Below are positions 1 to 8,376 of a stretch of DNA of 64,000 nt, piece after piece (position 1 is the first letter of the stretch; each line of letters opens with the position of its first letter). Origin of the DNA: JAVVVD01 sp036652795. Its GTDB lineage: Bacteria > Bacillota > Clostridia > Christensenellales > CAG-138. The DNA lies in assembly GCA_036652795.1 (NCBI GenBank), contig JAVVVD010000003.1, positions 179,446 to 243,445 of the forward strand, in the 5' to 3' direction. The notes under the pieces are model-generated. The model was not told the DNA's origin. It worked only from the letters and a program-made list of their open reading frames with translations, and did not search any database. A program made the position numbers and the translations under genes.

Positions 1-181
1 TTCCGGTTATTTCACCCTTTACAGGTGTTATCAACCCTGAAAGCGCCTTTATCAGCGTACTCTTGCCGCAGCCTGACGGCCCGCTCACCGCTATTACGCC
101 CTTGTCCGGCAGCAGCAGCGAAAGATCTTTGATTGGCAGCAATTCGCCATAGCCGCATGTCAGATGTGTAAGCTTTATCAT
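1..181 (-). CDS. ABC transporter ATP-binding protein (5' part only, runs off the left edge)
   Basis: The visible N-terminal 60 residues start at an ATG at 181 and contain a Walker A motif (GPSGCGKST) preceded by the usual ABC N-terminal strand pattern. The gene is cut by the window edge, so the signature, Walker B and H-loop cannot be seen. Its ATG overlaps the TGA of the permease gene (ATGA), so it is translationally coupled. With the permease and the lipoprotein upstream it forms a NitT/TauT (nitrate/sulfonate/thiamine-precursor) type importer, with this subunit as the cytoplasmic energiser. The substrate is not determinable. Confidence 0.9.
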   Translation of the reverse strand, partial: MIKLTHLTCGYGELLPIKDLSLLLPDKGVIAVSGPSGCGKSTLIKALSGLITPVKGEITG

Positions 182-918
182 ACCGCTCTCCTCACTATTG
201 ATACAAATGCCTTTTCCAATACCACCGAGAGCAGCACAACCGCCGCCGTCCACGCAAACAGCTCCGGTGTTTCAAGATACAGCTTGCTCTCATAGATGCT
301 GCGTCCTATAGAAAACGCAGGTGTAGCAATCACCTCTGCGGCTACGCCGCTTTTCCATGCAAAGCCCAGCGCAGTGGTGGCCGCCGCAAGAAATTGCGAT
401 CGTATTGCGGGGATATACAGCGCCTTTAGCGTGCGCCCACGCGGTATACGAAAAAATCGCGCCATCTCGATAAGCTCCGCATCCACGTCAACTATAGCCT
501 GCCTTAGCGCAGACCATATTATCGGAACTACCATCAAAAACGCGATCAACATCGGGGTAAGGCTTGCACTCAGCCACAGCAGCACAAGCAATATAAACGA
601 GCTTACCGGCGTGGCTTTTATTATGTTGAACATAGGGGATAGAAGATCATTCACAACGCTGCTTTTGGCCGTTAGTATCGCAAGGATAGTGCCGCACAGC
701 GCACCGAGCAAAAAGCCTCCGGCAACACGCAGCAGCGTCATGCCTACGGCGCGCCAAAAGCGCACCGTAGGCACAAGCTCCGCAAGACATTTAATTGTGG
801 CGTATGGGCCTGGCAGCAGCAGTTGATTTCCCACAGCAAACGCCGCGCACTGCCAGACTATCAGCCAAAATACAGCAGCTATCAGCTTTCGCACAGGCTG
901 CTTGATTTTACCCCACAT
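178..918 (-). CDS. ABC transporter permease, NitT/TauT (SsuC/TauC-like) family
   Basis: A 246-residue integral membrane protein with about six hydrophobic segments. The central region (KATPVSSFILLVLLWL, then a DAELIEMARFFRIPRGRTLK segment) is the EAA-type cytoplasmic loop that contacts the ATPase. I chose the start at 918 (MWGKIKQPVRK) because it overlaps the end of the lipoprotein gene by 11 bases and the protein then begins just before its first membrane helix; an in-frame start at 969 would overlap far more. It is the middle gene of regulator - binding protein - permease - ATPase, all on one strand. Family assignment is firm, substrate unknown. Confidence 0.9.
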   Translation of the reverse strand: MWGKIKQPVRKLIAAVFWLIVWQCAAFAVGNQLLLPGPYATIKCLAELVPTVRFWRAVGMTLLRVAGGFLLGALCGTILAILTAKSSVVNDLLSPMFNIIKATPVSSFILLVLLWLSASLTPMLIAFLMVVPIIWSALRQAIVDVDAELIEMARFFRIPRGRTLKALYIPAIRSQFLAAATTALGFAWKSGVAAEVIATPAFSIGRSIYESKLYLETPELFAWTAAVVLLSVVLEKAFVSIVRRAV

Positions 919-1855
919 ACATATCCTCGCCTGGCAGCGTTCCGCCAACGCTCTTTGGATTTGCGTCAAAGAGCACCTTGAGCATACCGTCAGCAGCCTT
1001 TTGTGCTTCTTCCCCTGTAATGCATACTATATTGCACTTCTTTATTGCCGCTTTTGCAAGCGCTGCATTTGGCAGTATGCCATATGTTTCCATCAACATC
1101 GATGCTTTTTCATGGTGTTCATTTACAAATGCCGTCGACGCTTTATAATCTTTCATAAACTGATCAATAGCCGCCTTATTTGCCTCAACAAAGCTGCGTT
1201 TCGCGATCAGGCAGCCCTGTACCAGCGCGGCATCAGATACCTTTTCCCATTCCGCCGTAAGATCAAGCGCCACACGTAGCTTGTCATTCTTTGCAAGCGA
1301 CGCGGTCACGTTAGGCTCCGGCAACATACCAAGGGCAACCTCACCGCTTGCCAAAAGCGTTGCAAGCTCACTGTGCTCCGCCTTATACTGAATATCCACA
1401 TTCCCTGCAACGCCATTTTTTTCAAGCAGATAGTTTATTACATATTCGGGCGTTGCGCCTTGGCCTGTGGCGTACAGCGTCTTACCGGCAAGATCGGCAA
1501 CCGTATTTATTTCATTGCCGTTCTCCAACACATACAATACGCCCAGCGTATTTACAGCCAGTAGCACAACATCGCCCTCCAGCTTGTTGTAAAGCACCGC
1601 GGCAAGGTTAATTGGCACCGCAGCTATATCCGTTTCACCTGATATGAACGCACCCGTAATATCATCCGGCGCGGAAGCCATCGTAACCTTGTACTGCGCT
1701 GAATATTCCTCGCCCATCAGCGCAACCATACCCATGCCTGTTGGGCCTTTGAGCCCCGAAACGTTCAGTGCCTCAGCAGCAGGCGTTTGCGTAGCGCAAG
1801 CGGCCAGCGAAAGCATCATAATAGCACAGAGCAACATTGCAATAATTTTTTTCAT
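908..1855 (-). CDS. ABC transporter substrate-binding lipoprotein (NMT1/SsuA-like)
   Basis: About 315 residues with a lipoprotein signal (MKK... LSLAAC lipobox near residue 20), so it should be anchored on the outer face of the membrane. The body follows the NitT/TauT type II periplasmic-binding fold: an early GPTGMGMVAL segment, a GETDIAAVPINLAA segment, and VADLAGKTLYATGQGATPE, all typical ligand-cleft stretches of NMT1-like proteins. Start 1855 is preferred over 1861 because AGAGG lies 7 nt upstream of it. It follows the Crp/Fnr-like gene by 19 bases. The ligand (a sulfonate, thiamine precursor or similar) is not inferable from sequence. Confidence 0.88.
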   Translation of the reverse strand: MKKIIAMLLCAIMMLSLAACATQTPAAEALNVSGLKGPTGMGMVALMGEEYSAQYKVTMASAPDDITGAFISGETDIAAVPINLAAVLYNKLEGDVVLLAVNTLGVLYVLENGNEINTVADLAGKTLYATGQGATPEYVINYLLEKNGVAGNVDIQYKAEHSELATLLASGEVALGMLPEPNVTASLAKNDKLRVALDLTAEWEKVSDAALVQGCLIAKRSFVEANKAAIDQFMKDYKASTAFVNEHHEKASMLMETYGILPNAALAKAAIKKCNIVCITGEEAQKAADGMLKVLFDANPKSVGGTLPGEDMYVG

Positions 1856-1874
1856 AACCATACCTCTTTTTTTA

Positions 1875-2513
1875 TTATAGAATATATATCGTTTTCCCGT
1901 CGCGGCGGATCCTTTTTGCCGATTCCAACTCGTCCATCACGCGGTATAATGAAGCACGGCTCATACTGAGCGCATCCGCCAACCCCATCATTCCTGTAAA
2001 CAGGTGTGTTTCACCATCCTCGCTGTTTTTCAATAGATAATTATATAATTTGTCTGAAGCATTTGTGCATCCTATACTTTCTATCCTCCCCGTAAGGAAG
2101 TGTATGCGCTCTGTAAGATAGCTCAGATACCCTTGGGTAAAATTAAAATTCTCCTGCATCAGCGTTTTAATCGTCTCCTCCATAAAATACAGTACGCTGC
2201 ATGCATGCTTTGCCCGTATCCGCGTAGCTGCATGAGCATCCCGCGAAAACAGCGTGGCAGCACCTATAAGGCTGCCATTGCGCAATATGCTCATCAGCAG
2301 CTGCGCTTCCCCCGCGCCCTTATATACCGCCGCCTCACCATCTAGAATTATACCCAGCTTTCGCACCGCCTCACCCTCTTCCATTATGCATAACCCCGCA
2401 CCATACTTCACAAGCTCAGCGACCTCCACGGCGCGCATCACGAATCCATCCGACAATCCTGCAAAAAGCACGCTGCGCTTTACGCTATCAAGCTGTATGC
2501 CTGTAAGCTCCAT
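1875..2513 (-). CDS. Crp/Fnr family transcriptional regulator
   Basis: 212 residues: N-terminal cyclic-nucleotide-binding-like beta-barrel (roughly 15-125), a dimerisation helix, and a C-terminal winged helix-turn-helix (GLADALSMSRASLYRVMDEL, about 175-195). No N-terminal cysteine cluster of the FNR type is seen, so it is not an obvious Fe-S oxygen sensor. RBS AAAGG precedes the ATG. It is the first gene of the importer operon and lies about 120 nt downstream of a promoter with a palindrome on the start point, so it probably controls its own operon. Effector unknown. Confidence 0.88.
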   Translation of the reverse strand: MELTGIQLDSVKRSVLFAGLSDGFVMRAVEVAELVKYGAGLCIMEEGEAVRKLGIILDGEAAVYKGAGEAQLLMSILRNGSLIGAATLFSRDAHAATRIRAKHACSVLYFMEETIKTLMQENFNFTQGYLSYLTERIHFLTGRIESIGCTNASDKLYNYLLKNSEDGETHLFTGMMGLADALSMSRASLYRVMDELESAKRIRRDGKTIYIL

Positions 2514-2615
2514 CTGTACGCCTTTCCACCCCTAATGCCGCATCTTCTCATAATTGTAGACGCTCACAGGTTTTCTCACTGCATTACACCTATATATTGC
2601 ATGGCTCAGCAGATA

Positions 2616-2641
2616 AATAGTGTCTCATGTAAGACACTATT
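2616..2641. promoter_or_regulatory. 26-bp palindromic operator at the start point of the Crp-like operon
   Basis: Two perfect 10-base arms (AATAGTGTCT and AGACACTATT) flank a 6-base centre. The site sits immediately downstream of the -10 element at 2642-2647, where a bound protein would block initiation or escape. The natural candidate is the Crp/Fnr-like protein encoded next. The half-site GTGTCT differs from the classical CRP (TGTGA) and FNR (TTGAT) half-sites. Confidence 0.7.
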
Positions 2642-2669
2642 ATTGTAGCACAGATTAAATTGTTGTCAA
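2642..2669 (-). promoter_or_regulatory. Sigma-A promoter of the Crp-like/ABC operon
   Basis: Read on the minus strand: TTGACA (2669-2664), 16-bp spacer, TACAAT (2647-2642). Transcription would start near 2635, inside the palindrome, giving a leader of about 120 nt before the ATG at 2513. Confidence 0.75.
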
Positions 2670-2876
2670 TGCGGATCTTATAAATAAGACATTTCGCTCA
2701 TATCAAGGCCCATTTTCAGCAATGGGTGCAGGAGATTTCCATCTTATTATTCAGCGCTGCTCAACCGGTTGATCGTCAGCATCATTCCTTCATCTCGATG
2801 CTGCTATTATCCTAAATAGCAGCGGCAAAAACGACCGCTTTACACCAATGTGCGGCAAATGATGCTCAACACGCAA
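2670..2876. other. Intergenic stretch, nothing recognised
   Basis: With the promoter and operator on its left and the hydrogenase terminator on its right, the whole gap between genes is about 400 bases. In this part I see no open reading frame with a ribosome-binding site, no RNA gene and no strong hairpin. Confidence 0.5.
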
Positions 2877-2901
2877 AAGGCGGTGCAAGCAGCACCGCCT
2901 T
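2877..2901 (-). terminator. Terminator of the hydrogenase gene
   Basis: Perfect 10-bp stem AAGGCGGTGC / GCACCGCCTT with a 5-nt loop, followed on the minus strand by TTTTGC. It lies 18 bases past the hydrogenase stop codon. Confidence 0.75.
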
Positions 2902-2918
2902 CAAGCAAATCGGATGGA

Positions 2919-4652
2919 TTATTTGCCGCTTCTATCCACGTAAGTGGTGTGCAGCAGCTCGTGGGATTTGTGTCCGCACGGTTCACCCAGGAACTCCTCA
3001 TACAATTTGATGATGGAGGGATTCTTATGGGACTTCCTGATTACCTTTGATTCATCCTCGGCATAGGCGGCCTTGGCACGCGCTGCCTTTGGATCTACGA
3101 AATAGCGTGTATGCGCATTCACGATTGGCTGGCCGCCGCCCGTTACGCAGCCGCCCGGGCAGCCCATGATCTCAATGAAGTGATATGTCTTTTCGCCTGC
3201 GCGGATAGCGTCAAGCAGCTTTGCAGCATTGCCCGTACCATGAGCAATCGCAAGCTTCACATCCATACCCGCCACGGACACTGTAGCTTCCTTTATGCCG
3301 TTTAGGCCGCGAACATCGTGATATTCGATATTCTCAAGGTCTTTACCTGTAAGAATGTCAGCCACTGTACGCAAGGCAGCCTCCATAACGCCGCCGGTTA
3401 CGCCAAATATAACGGCCGCGCCGGTGGATTCGCCCAACATCTCATCGAAATCCTCGTCTGGAAGATTGATGTAGTCGATGCCGGCCTGTCTTATCATACG
3501 CGCAAGCTCGCGTGTGGTGAGGTTGGCGTCAACATCGCGATAGCCATCGCGGCCCATCTCCGGACGTGCCACTTCAAACTTTTTAGCGGTACATGGCATT
3601 ACCGATACCACGAAAATATTCTTGGGGTCAAGATTATTCTTGCCCGCAAAATATGTCTTTGTGATAGCGCCCTGCATCTGGTTGGGGCTCTTGCAGGTGG
3701 ACAGGTTGGGTATAAAGTCAGGATAGTTATGTTCGCAGAACTTAATCCAGCCCGGGCTGCATGAGGTTATCATTGGCAGCACGCCGCCCTCCTTGATGCG
3801 ATGAAGCAGCTCAGTGCCCTCTTCCATTATGGTAAGGTCGGCGCCGAAATCCACGTCGAACACGCGGTTTGCGCCAAGGCGGCGCATTGCGGACACCATT
3901 TTACCGGTGGAGCGTGTGCCTATTGGCATACCAAATTCCTCACCGATGGCAACGCGCACGGCGGGAGCCGGCTGGAATATAACAAACTTATCAGGATCGG
4001 CAAGCGCCGCCCAAACAGCCTTTGTTGAATCTTTTTCAGTTAGCGCGCCGGTGGGACATGCCGCGATGCACTGGCCGCAGTTGATGCAATCCATATCAGC
4101 AAGGCTCTTGCCAAACGGAGAACCTACCTGGGTCTTAAACCCACGGTTCTGCATACCTATGGCGCAAACGCCCTGCACATGCTCGCAGGTTGCTACGCAG
4201 CGGCGGCAGAGGATGCACTTGTTGTTGTCGCGCACAACGCTTGGGGAAAGCTCATCGATGGTGCCAACGGAGTGCTGACCATCAAACTCGATATCCGTTA
4301 TTCCCATCTCATTTGAAAGCGCCTGAAGCTCACAGGTCTGGTTACGCTTGCAGGTCAGGCAGGAGCGGTCATGATCCGAAAGGATCAACTCCAGCACGGC
4401 GCGGCGCGCAGCAAGCACCTTAGGGGTGTTGGTAAGTATCTCCATCCCCTCTGAAACGGGCAGTACGCAGGACGCCTGAAGTTTGCCGGATTTTCCATCC
4501 TCCACCAGGCACATGCGGCATGCGCCGATATTGTTGATGTCCTTAAGATTGCAAAGCGTTGGGATCTTCACGCCATTCTTGATTGCCGCCTCAAGTACCT
4601 TGGTATTTTCTTCTGCTTGGACGGTCTTGCCGTCGATTTTGAAAGTTATCAT
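2919..4652 (-). CDS. [FeFe] hydrogenase, multi-cluster catalytic subunit
   Basis: 577 residues, interconverting protons and H2 in the cytoplasm. Domains: plant-type [2Fe-2S] (Cys34, 45, 48, 62); His-ligated cluster (His94, Cys98, 101, 107); two [4Fe-4S] ferredoxin motifs (Cys146/149/152/156 and 189/192/195/199); then the H-cluster domain with motif L1 TSCSPGW (296-302), L2 MPCTAKK (352-358) and L3 GCPGGCVTGGG near 490. A short C-terminal small-subunit-like tail follows. All H-cluster cysteines are present. L1 has Ser where many hydrogenases have a second Cys (TSCCPGW), a known variant. No HydB/HydC electron-bifurcating partners and no HydEFG maturases are in the window, so the electron partner (ferredoxin or an NADH-linked complex) is unknown. 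It has its own promoter and terminator. Confidence 0.95.
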   Translation of the reverse strand: MITFKIDGKTVQAEENTKVLEAAIKNGVKIPTLCNLKDINNIGACRMCLVEDGKSGKLQASCVLPVSEGMEILTNTPKVLAARRAVLELILSDHDRSCLTCKRNQTCELQALSNEMGITDIEFDGQHSVGTIDELSPSVVRDNNKCILCRRCVATCEHVQGVCAIGMQNRGFKTQVGSPFGKSLADMDCINCGQCIAACPTGALTEKDSTKAVWAALADPDKFVIFQPAPAVRVAIGEEFGMPIGTRSTGKMVSAMRRLGANRVFDVDFGADLTIMEEGTELLHRIKEGGVLPMITSCSPGWIKFCEHNYPDFIPNLSTCKSPNQMQGAITKTYFAGKNNLDPKNIFVVSVMPCTAKKFEVARPEMGRDGYRDVDANLTTRELARMIRQAGIDYINLPDEDFDEMLGESTGAAVIFGVTGGVMEAALRTVADILTGKDLENIEYHDVRGLNGIKEATVSVAGMDVKLAIAHGTGNAAKLLDAIRAGEKTYHFIEIMGCPGGCVTGGGQPIVNAHTRYFVDPKAARAKAAYAEDESKVIRKSHKNPSIIKLYEEFLGEPCGHKSHELLHTTYVDRSGK

Positions 4653-4674
4653 CTCAAAATCCTTTCATCCGTAT

Positions 4675-4709
4675 GTATACGGGGTTAGTATTGCGATATG
4701 GCCGTATAC
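4675..4709. repeat. Inverted repeat in the hydrogenase leader
   Basis: Arms GTATACGG and CCGTATAC separated by 19 bases, lying in the roughly 80-nt leader between the promoter and the hydrogenase RBS. It could be a regulator site or an RNA hairpin. It does not match a Rex site. Confidence 0.45.
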
Positions 4710-4737
4710 CGCAGCATCCGTCATCATATCATTCATA

Positions 4738-4766
4738 ATTATAAGCGAGCATTGTTATTTTTGCAA
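4738..4766 (-). promoter_or_regulatory. Hydrogenase promoter
   Basis: On the minus strand: TTGCAA (4766-4761), 17-bp spacer, TATAAT (4743-4738). It begins directly after the glyA terminator, which indicates independent transcription of the hydrogenase. Confidence 0.7.
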
Positions 4767-4767
4767 C

Positions 4768-4796
4768 AATAAAGGCGGTTTTTCACCGCCTTTATT
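4768..4796 (-). terminator. Terminator after glyA
   Basis: Perfect 12-bp stem AATAAAGGCGGT / ACCGCCTTTATT with a 5-nt loop, 23 bases past the glyA stop. The stem ends in A/T pairs that supply part of the U tract. Confidence 0.75.
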
Positions 4797-4818
4797 ATAT
4801 TTTTACTATAAAAGTTTT

Positions 4819-6057
4819 TTATTCATATAGCGGATATTTTTTTGTCATCTCCATAACGCCGGCCTTTACCTCGGCAACTGCGGCCTCGCCTTCGTTAACA
4901 ACACGCGCGATAAATGTCGCTATGCGCACCATATCCTGCTCCGTAAGGCCGCGGCTCGTCACCGCAGGAGTGCCTACGCGCAGTCCGCTTGTAACGAATG
5001 GGGAGCGCGTTTCGAACGGTATTGTATTCTTGTTGGCGGTGATATTCGCCTCATCCAGCAGTGTCTCCACCTCTTTGCCGGTCTTGCCGCTTGCGGTAAG
5101 ATCCAGCAGCATAAGGTGGTTATCCGTTCCGCCTGACACAAGCCTGATGCCCTGTGCCGTAAGCGCATCAGCAAGCGCTCTGGCGTTGAGTATCACCTGA
5201 TGCTGGTACTTTTTGAATTCCGGCGTAAGCGCCTCTTTGAAGCATACCGCCTTTGCGGCGATTGTGTGCATAAGCGGACCGCCCTGCGTGCCCGGGAATA
5301 TTGCCTTATCTATTGCCTTTGCAAGCTCCTCACGGCATAGTATCAATCCTCCGCGTGGGCCGCGCAGCGTTTTATGGGTTGTGCTAGTAACAACATCCGC
5401 ATATGGTATTGGGCTCATGTGTTCGCCGGCGGCCACAAGGCCTGCGATATGTGCCATATCCACCATAAACAGCGCGCCAACAGATTTGGCTATCGCACCC
5501 ATGCGTTCAAAATCTATCGCGCGGGGATAGGCCGAAGCGCCCGCCACTATCAGCTTTGGTTTAGCTTCCTTTGCGATGCGTTCAAGCTCGTTATAGTCTA
5601 TCTTCTCGTCCGCTTCGGCGACGCCGTAGGGCACTATTTTAAAATATTTACCGGACATATTCACAGGACTGCCGTGTGTAAGATGCCCTCCATGGGAAAG
5701 ATTCATGCCAAGTATCGTATCGCCGTACTCCAACAGGCCGAAATATACCGCCAGGTTTGCCTGTGCACCCGAATGTGGCTGTACATTTGCGTGATCCGCA
5801 CCAAAAAGCTCCTTTGCACGTTCACGCGCAAGGTTTTCAACCGCATCCACGTGCTCGCAGCCGCCATAATACCGCTTGCCAGGGTAACCCTCTGCATATT
5901 TATTTGTAAGGTGGCTGCCCATTGCGGCCATAACCGCCTCACTCACAAAATTTTCGCTTGCAATAAGCTCCAGATGGTCACGCTGACGGTCAAGCTCTTT
6001 TTTCATAATCTCCGCAAGCTGTTTGTCGGTTTTTTCTATCACATCGAACTGTATCAT
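4819..6057 (-). CDS. glyA: Serine hydroxymethyltransferase
   Basis: 412 residues, close to the usual bacterial length. Cytoplasmic PLP enzyme converting serine and tetrahydrofolate to glycine and 5,10-methylene-THF, the main one-carbon entry point. Visible landmarks: ELIASENFVS near the N-terminus, NKYAEGYPGKRYYGG, the HGGHLTHG segment, and the PLP-lysine motif TSTTHKTLRGPRGG around residue 225. The start at 6057 is supported by GGAGGG 8 nt upstream; an in-frame ATG at 6138 would add 27 unrelated residues. It sits between two hairpin terminators, so it is probably monocistronic. Confidence 0.97.
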   Translation of the reverse strand: MIQFDVIEKTDKQLAEIMKKELDRQRDHLELIASENFVSEAVMAAMGSHLTNKYAEGYPGKRYYGGCEHVDAVENLARERAKELFGADHANVQPHSGAQANLAVYFGLLEYGDTILGMNLSHGGHLTHGSPVNMSGKYFKIVPYGVAEADEKIDYNELERIAKEAKPKLIVAGASAYPRAIDFERMGAIAKSVGALFMVDMAHIAGLVAAGEHMSPIPYADVVTSTTHKTLRGPRGGLILCREELAKAIDKAIFPGTQGGPLMHTIAAKAVCFKEALTPEFKKYQHQVILNARALADALTAQGIRLVSGGTDNHLMLLDLTASGKTGKEVETLLDEANITANKNTIPFETRSPFVTSGLRVGTPAVTSRGLTEQDMVRIATFIARVVNEGEAAVAEVKAGVMEMTKKYPLYE

Positions 6058-6105
6058 ATGCTGATCCCTCCGAAAACATAATATTATATACACACCTGTA
6101 TTATA

Positions 6106-6140
6106 AATTGTGGGCGGATGTAAATCAACCGCCCACAATT
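6106..6140 (-). terminator. Terminator after the hisS-aspS-rseC operon
   Basis: Perfect 12-bp stem AATTGTGGGCGG / CCGCCCACAATT with an 11-nt loop, starting 8 bases past the rseC stop and followed on the minus strand by TATAATA. Confidence 0.7.
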
Positions 6141-6147
6141 AAAACAT

Positions 6148-6564
6148 TTACTGCACCTGTTTTTCGCCGCCCTGCACAAGTTCTGTCATGCGCGGCTTAA
6201 ACGTACCCATGCGCGAAAGCCTTGGCTCCAATCCCCGGAATATGAAGAACGTGCCTGCCGCAAACAGCACGCCGCCCAGCGCCGCATACAGATCTCCCCA
6301 TATCGAGCCAAGCACCACGCCGCATATTAGCGCCACGATTGGTATGCCGTACATCAAAAGGCTTGCACGCAACACGCTGCCGCCATGCAGCTCTATCACC
6401 ACCGTATCGCCTGCGGCCGCGCCCAGCACGTTTTCGATCTCAATATCCGCCTCGCGGCTGCCGATTGCAAAGCACGCATTGCAGTGGCCGCACGCATCGC
6501 TGCGGCAAAACCTGACGATTGCGATTTCGCCACGCGTTTCAATCACCTTACCGGTCTGCTTCAT
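6148..6564 (-). CDS. SoxR-reducing / RseC-MucC family protein
   Basis: 138 residues. An N-terminal beta domain holds a cysteine cluster (CRSDACGHCNAC, residues 19-30), followed by two membrane helices (about 69-85 and 92-110) and a charged cytoplasmic tail. RseC-family proteins occur in the Rnf/Rsx electron-transfer context, and a related domain acts on sigma-E in proteobacteria; the role in Clostridia is unclear. The cysteine spacing would suit an Fe-S cluster or a redox relay. It follows aspS by about 10 bases with RBS GAGGG, so it is the last gene of hisS-aspS-rseC. Confidence 0.8.
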   Translation of the reverse strand: MKQTGKVIETRGEIAIVRFCRSDACGHCNACFAIGSREADIEIENVLGAAAGDTVVIELHGGSVLRASLLMYGIPIVALICGVVLGSIWGDLYAALGGVLFAAGTFFIFRGLEPRLSRMGTFKPRMTELVQGGEKQVQ

Positions 6565-6574
6565 ATTTTTCCCT

Positions 6575-8362
6575 CTATTGCTCCAGTATGCTTATGCCCA
6601 GCTCGTCAAGCTGCTGCTTGTCAACAGGCGATGGTGCATTTGTCATCAGGCACGCTGCTGTTTGCACCTTTGGGAATGCTATAACATCCCTTATGTTGTT
6701 TGTACCCGTTATAAGCATAACAAGCCTATCAAGTCCATATGCCAAGCCGCCGTGCGGAGGCGCGCCATACTTGAATGCCTCCATAAGGAAGCCGAAGCGC
6801 TCCCACGCCTGCTCCTTTGAGAAACCCAACGTGCTAAACATCTTTTCCTGAATCTCTGGCGAATGGATACGGATTGATCCGCCGCCTATCTCGTTGCCAT
6901 TTAACACCATATCATATGCCTTTGCACGCACCTTGCCAGGGGCTGTGTCCATAAGTGCAAGATCCTCATCCATAGGGCTGGTGAATGGATGGTGCATCGC
7001 CACGAAGCGGCCCGCTTCTTCGTCATACTCAAGCAGTGGGAACTCAGTTACCCACAGCAGGTTGATTTTGGAATCATCCATTAGCCCCAGGCGTCTTCCG
7101 ACCTCAAGTCTCAGCGCGCCAAGCGATTGGTAGACAACCTCGTTACGATCCGCTATAAAGAACACAATATCGCCGGGCTTCGCATCCACGCGCGATTGCA
7201 ATGAAGATATCTGCTCATCGGTAAGAAATTTTGCAAATGAGCATTGCATTCCGTCCGGCTTCATGCTCATCCATGCAAGTCCCTTCGCCCTGTATATCTT
7301 TACGAATTCCACAAGCTCATCGATTTGCTTTCGCGTGAACTTGTCCACGCCGCCCTTGGCGTTTATACATCTTACGCTGCCGCCGTTCTCCACAGCGGAA
7401 GCGAATACTGAAAATCCGCATCCGGCCACGATATCGCTGACGTTCACGAACTCCATATCAAACCTTGTATCCGGCTTGTCGGAACCAAATCGATCCATAG
7501 CCTCCGCATAGGTTATACGGCGCAGCGGCAGTTTAACATCCACACCGCGCGTTTCCTTGAGCAGCCTTGCTATAAAGCCCTCGTTTACGGCCAGCACATC
7601 GTCCACATCTACAAAGCTCATCTCAAGGTCGATCTGGGTAAATTCCGGCTGTCTGTCCGCACGAAGATCCTCATCTCTGAAGCAGCGAGCAATCTGCATA
7701 TATCTGTCGTATCCTGAAAGCATCAAAAGCTGCTTGAATAGCTGCGGGCTTTGCGGCAGCGCATAGAACTCGCCCGGATGCACGCGGCTTGGCACCAGAT
7801 AATCGCGCGCGCCCTCGGGTGTGGATTTGCATAGCATTGGCGTTTCTATCTCTAGAAAACCGTTTTCCGCAAAGTAATCCCTTGCTACGCGCGCAATCCT
7901 GTGACGCATCATAAGTATTTTTTGCATTACAGGGCGGCGCAGATCCAAATAGCGGTATTTTAGGCGAACCTGCTCCTGCGTATCCAGTTCGTCCTCTATA
8001 TATATCGGGGGGGTTTCTGACTTGCTCAGTATCTTTAGCTCCGTCGCCTTTATTTCAAACGCGCCGGTTGTCATGTTGGGGTTGATCATTTCCTCAGCGC
8101 GCTTTTGCAGCACGCCCTTTACGGCAATCACATATTCGCTGCGTATGCTTTCCGCCAGTTCAAACGTTCCCTTATCTAGCGTACTTTCGTCAAATACCAC
8201 CTGCATAACGCCACTGCGGTCGCGCAAGCCTATGAATATCAGCGCGCCCAGGTTGCGCCACGTGCCAGCCCAGCCCATCAACAGCACCTCGCTGCCTATC
8301 TCCTTTTCACCCGGCTGCGCACAGTAGTGAGTGCGCTTCCAGCCCTGCAACAATTCTGCCAT
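6575..8362 (-). CDS. aspS: Aspartyl-tRNA synthetase
   Basis: 595 residues, full length for the bacterial-type class II enzyme. N-terminal OB-fold anticodon-binding domain (about 1-105, with WAGTWRNLGALIFIGLRDRSG), class II catalytic core interrupted by a GAD insertion (about 290-410), motif 2 in FRDEDLRADRQPEFTQID and motif 3 in GLAYGLDRLVMLITG near the C-terminus. It loads aspartate on tRNA-Asp in the cytoplasm. It lies 14 bases downstream of hisS and shares its T-box leader. Confidence 0.97.
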   Translation of the reverse strand: MAELLQGWKRTHYCAQPGEKEIGSEVLLMGWAGTWRNLGALIFIGLRDRSGVMQVVFDESTLDKGTFELAESIRSEYVIAVKGVLQKRAEEMINPNMTTGAFEIKATELKILSKSETPPIYIEDELDTQEQVRLKYRYLDLRRPVMQKILMMRHRIARVARDYFAENGFLEIETPMLCKSTPEGARDYLVPSRVHPGEFYALPQSPQLFKQLLMLSGYDRYMQIARCFRDEDLRADRQPEFTQIDLEMSFVDVDDVLAVNEGFIARLLKETRGVDVKLPLRRITYAEAMDRFGSDKPDTRFDMEFVNVSDIVAGCGFSVFASAVENGGSVRCINAKGGVDKFTRKQIDELVEFVKIYRAKGLAWMSMKPDGMQCSFAKFLTDEQISSLQSRVDAKPGDIVFFIADRNEVVYQSLGALRLEVGRRLGLMDDSKINLLWVTEFPLLEYDEEAGRFVAMHHPFTSPMDEDLALMDTAPGKVRAKAYDMVLNGNEIGGGSIRIHSPEIQEKMFSTLGFSKEQAWERFGFLMEAFKYGAPPHGGLAYGLDRLVMLITGTNNIRDVIAFPKVQTAACLMTNAPSPVDKQQLDELGISILEQ

Positions 8363-8376
8363 AACCTATCCCCTCT

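Noticed and set aside
3318..4278. Long plus-strand frames opposite the hydrogenase
   Set aside because: Shadow frames of a gene with every catalytic motif in place.
4660..4766. Rex operator at the hydrogenase promoter
   Set aside because: The inverted repeat GTATACGG/CCGTATAC does not resemble TTGTTAA-N4-TTAACAA.
5374..6081. 235-codon plus-strand open frame opposite glyA
   Set aside because: No RBS and no recognisable protein; it lies wholly antisense to an unmistakable glyA.
6058..6147. Glycine riboswitch before glyA
   Set aside because: The space is under 100 bases and is filled by a terminator hairpin.
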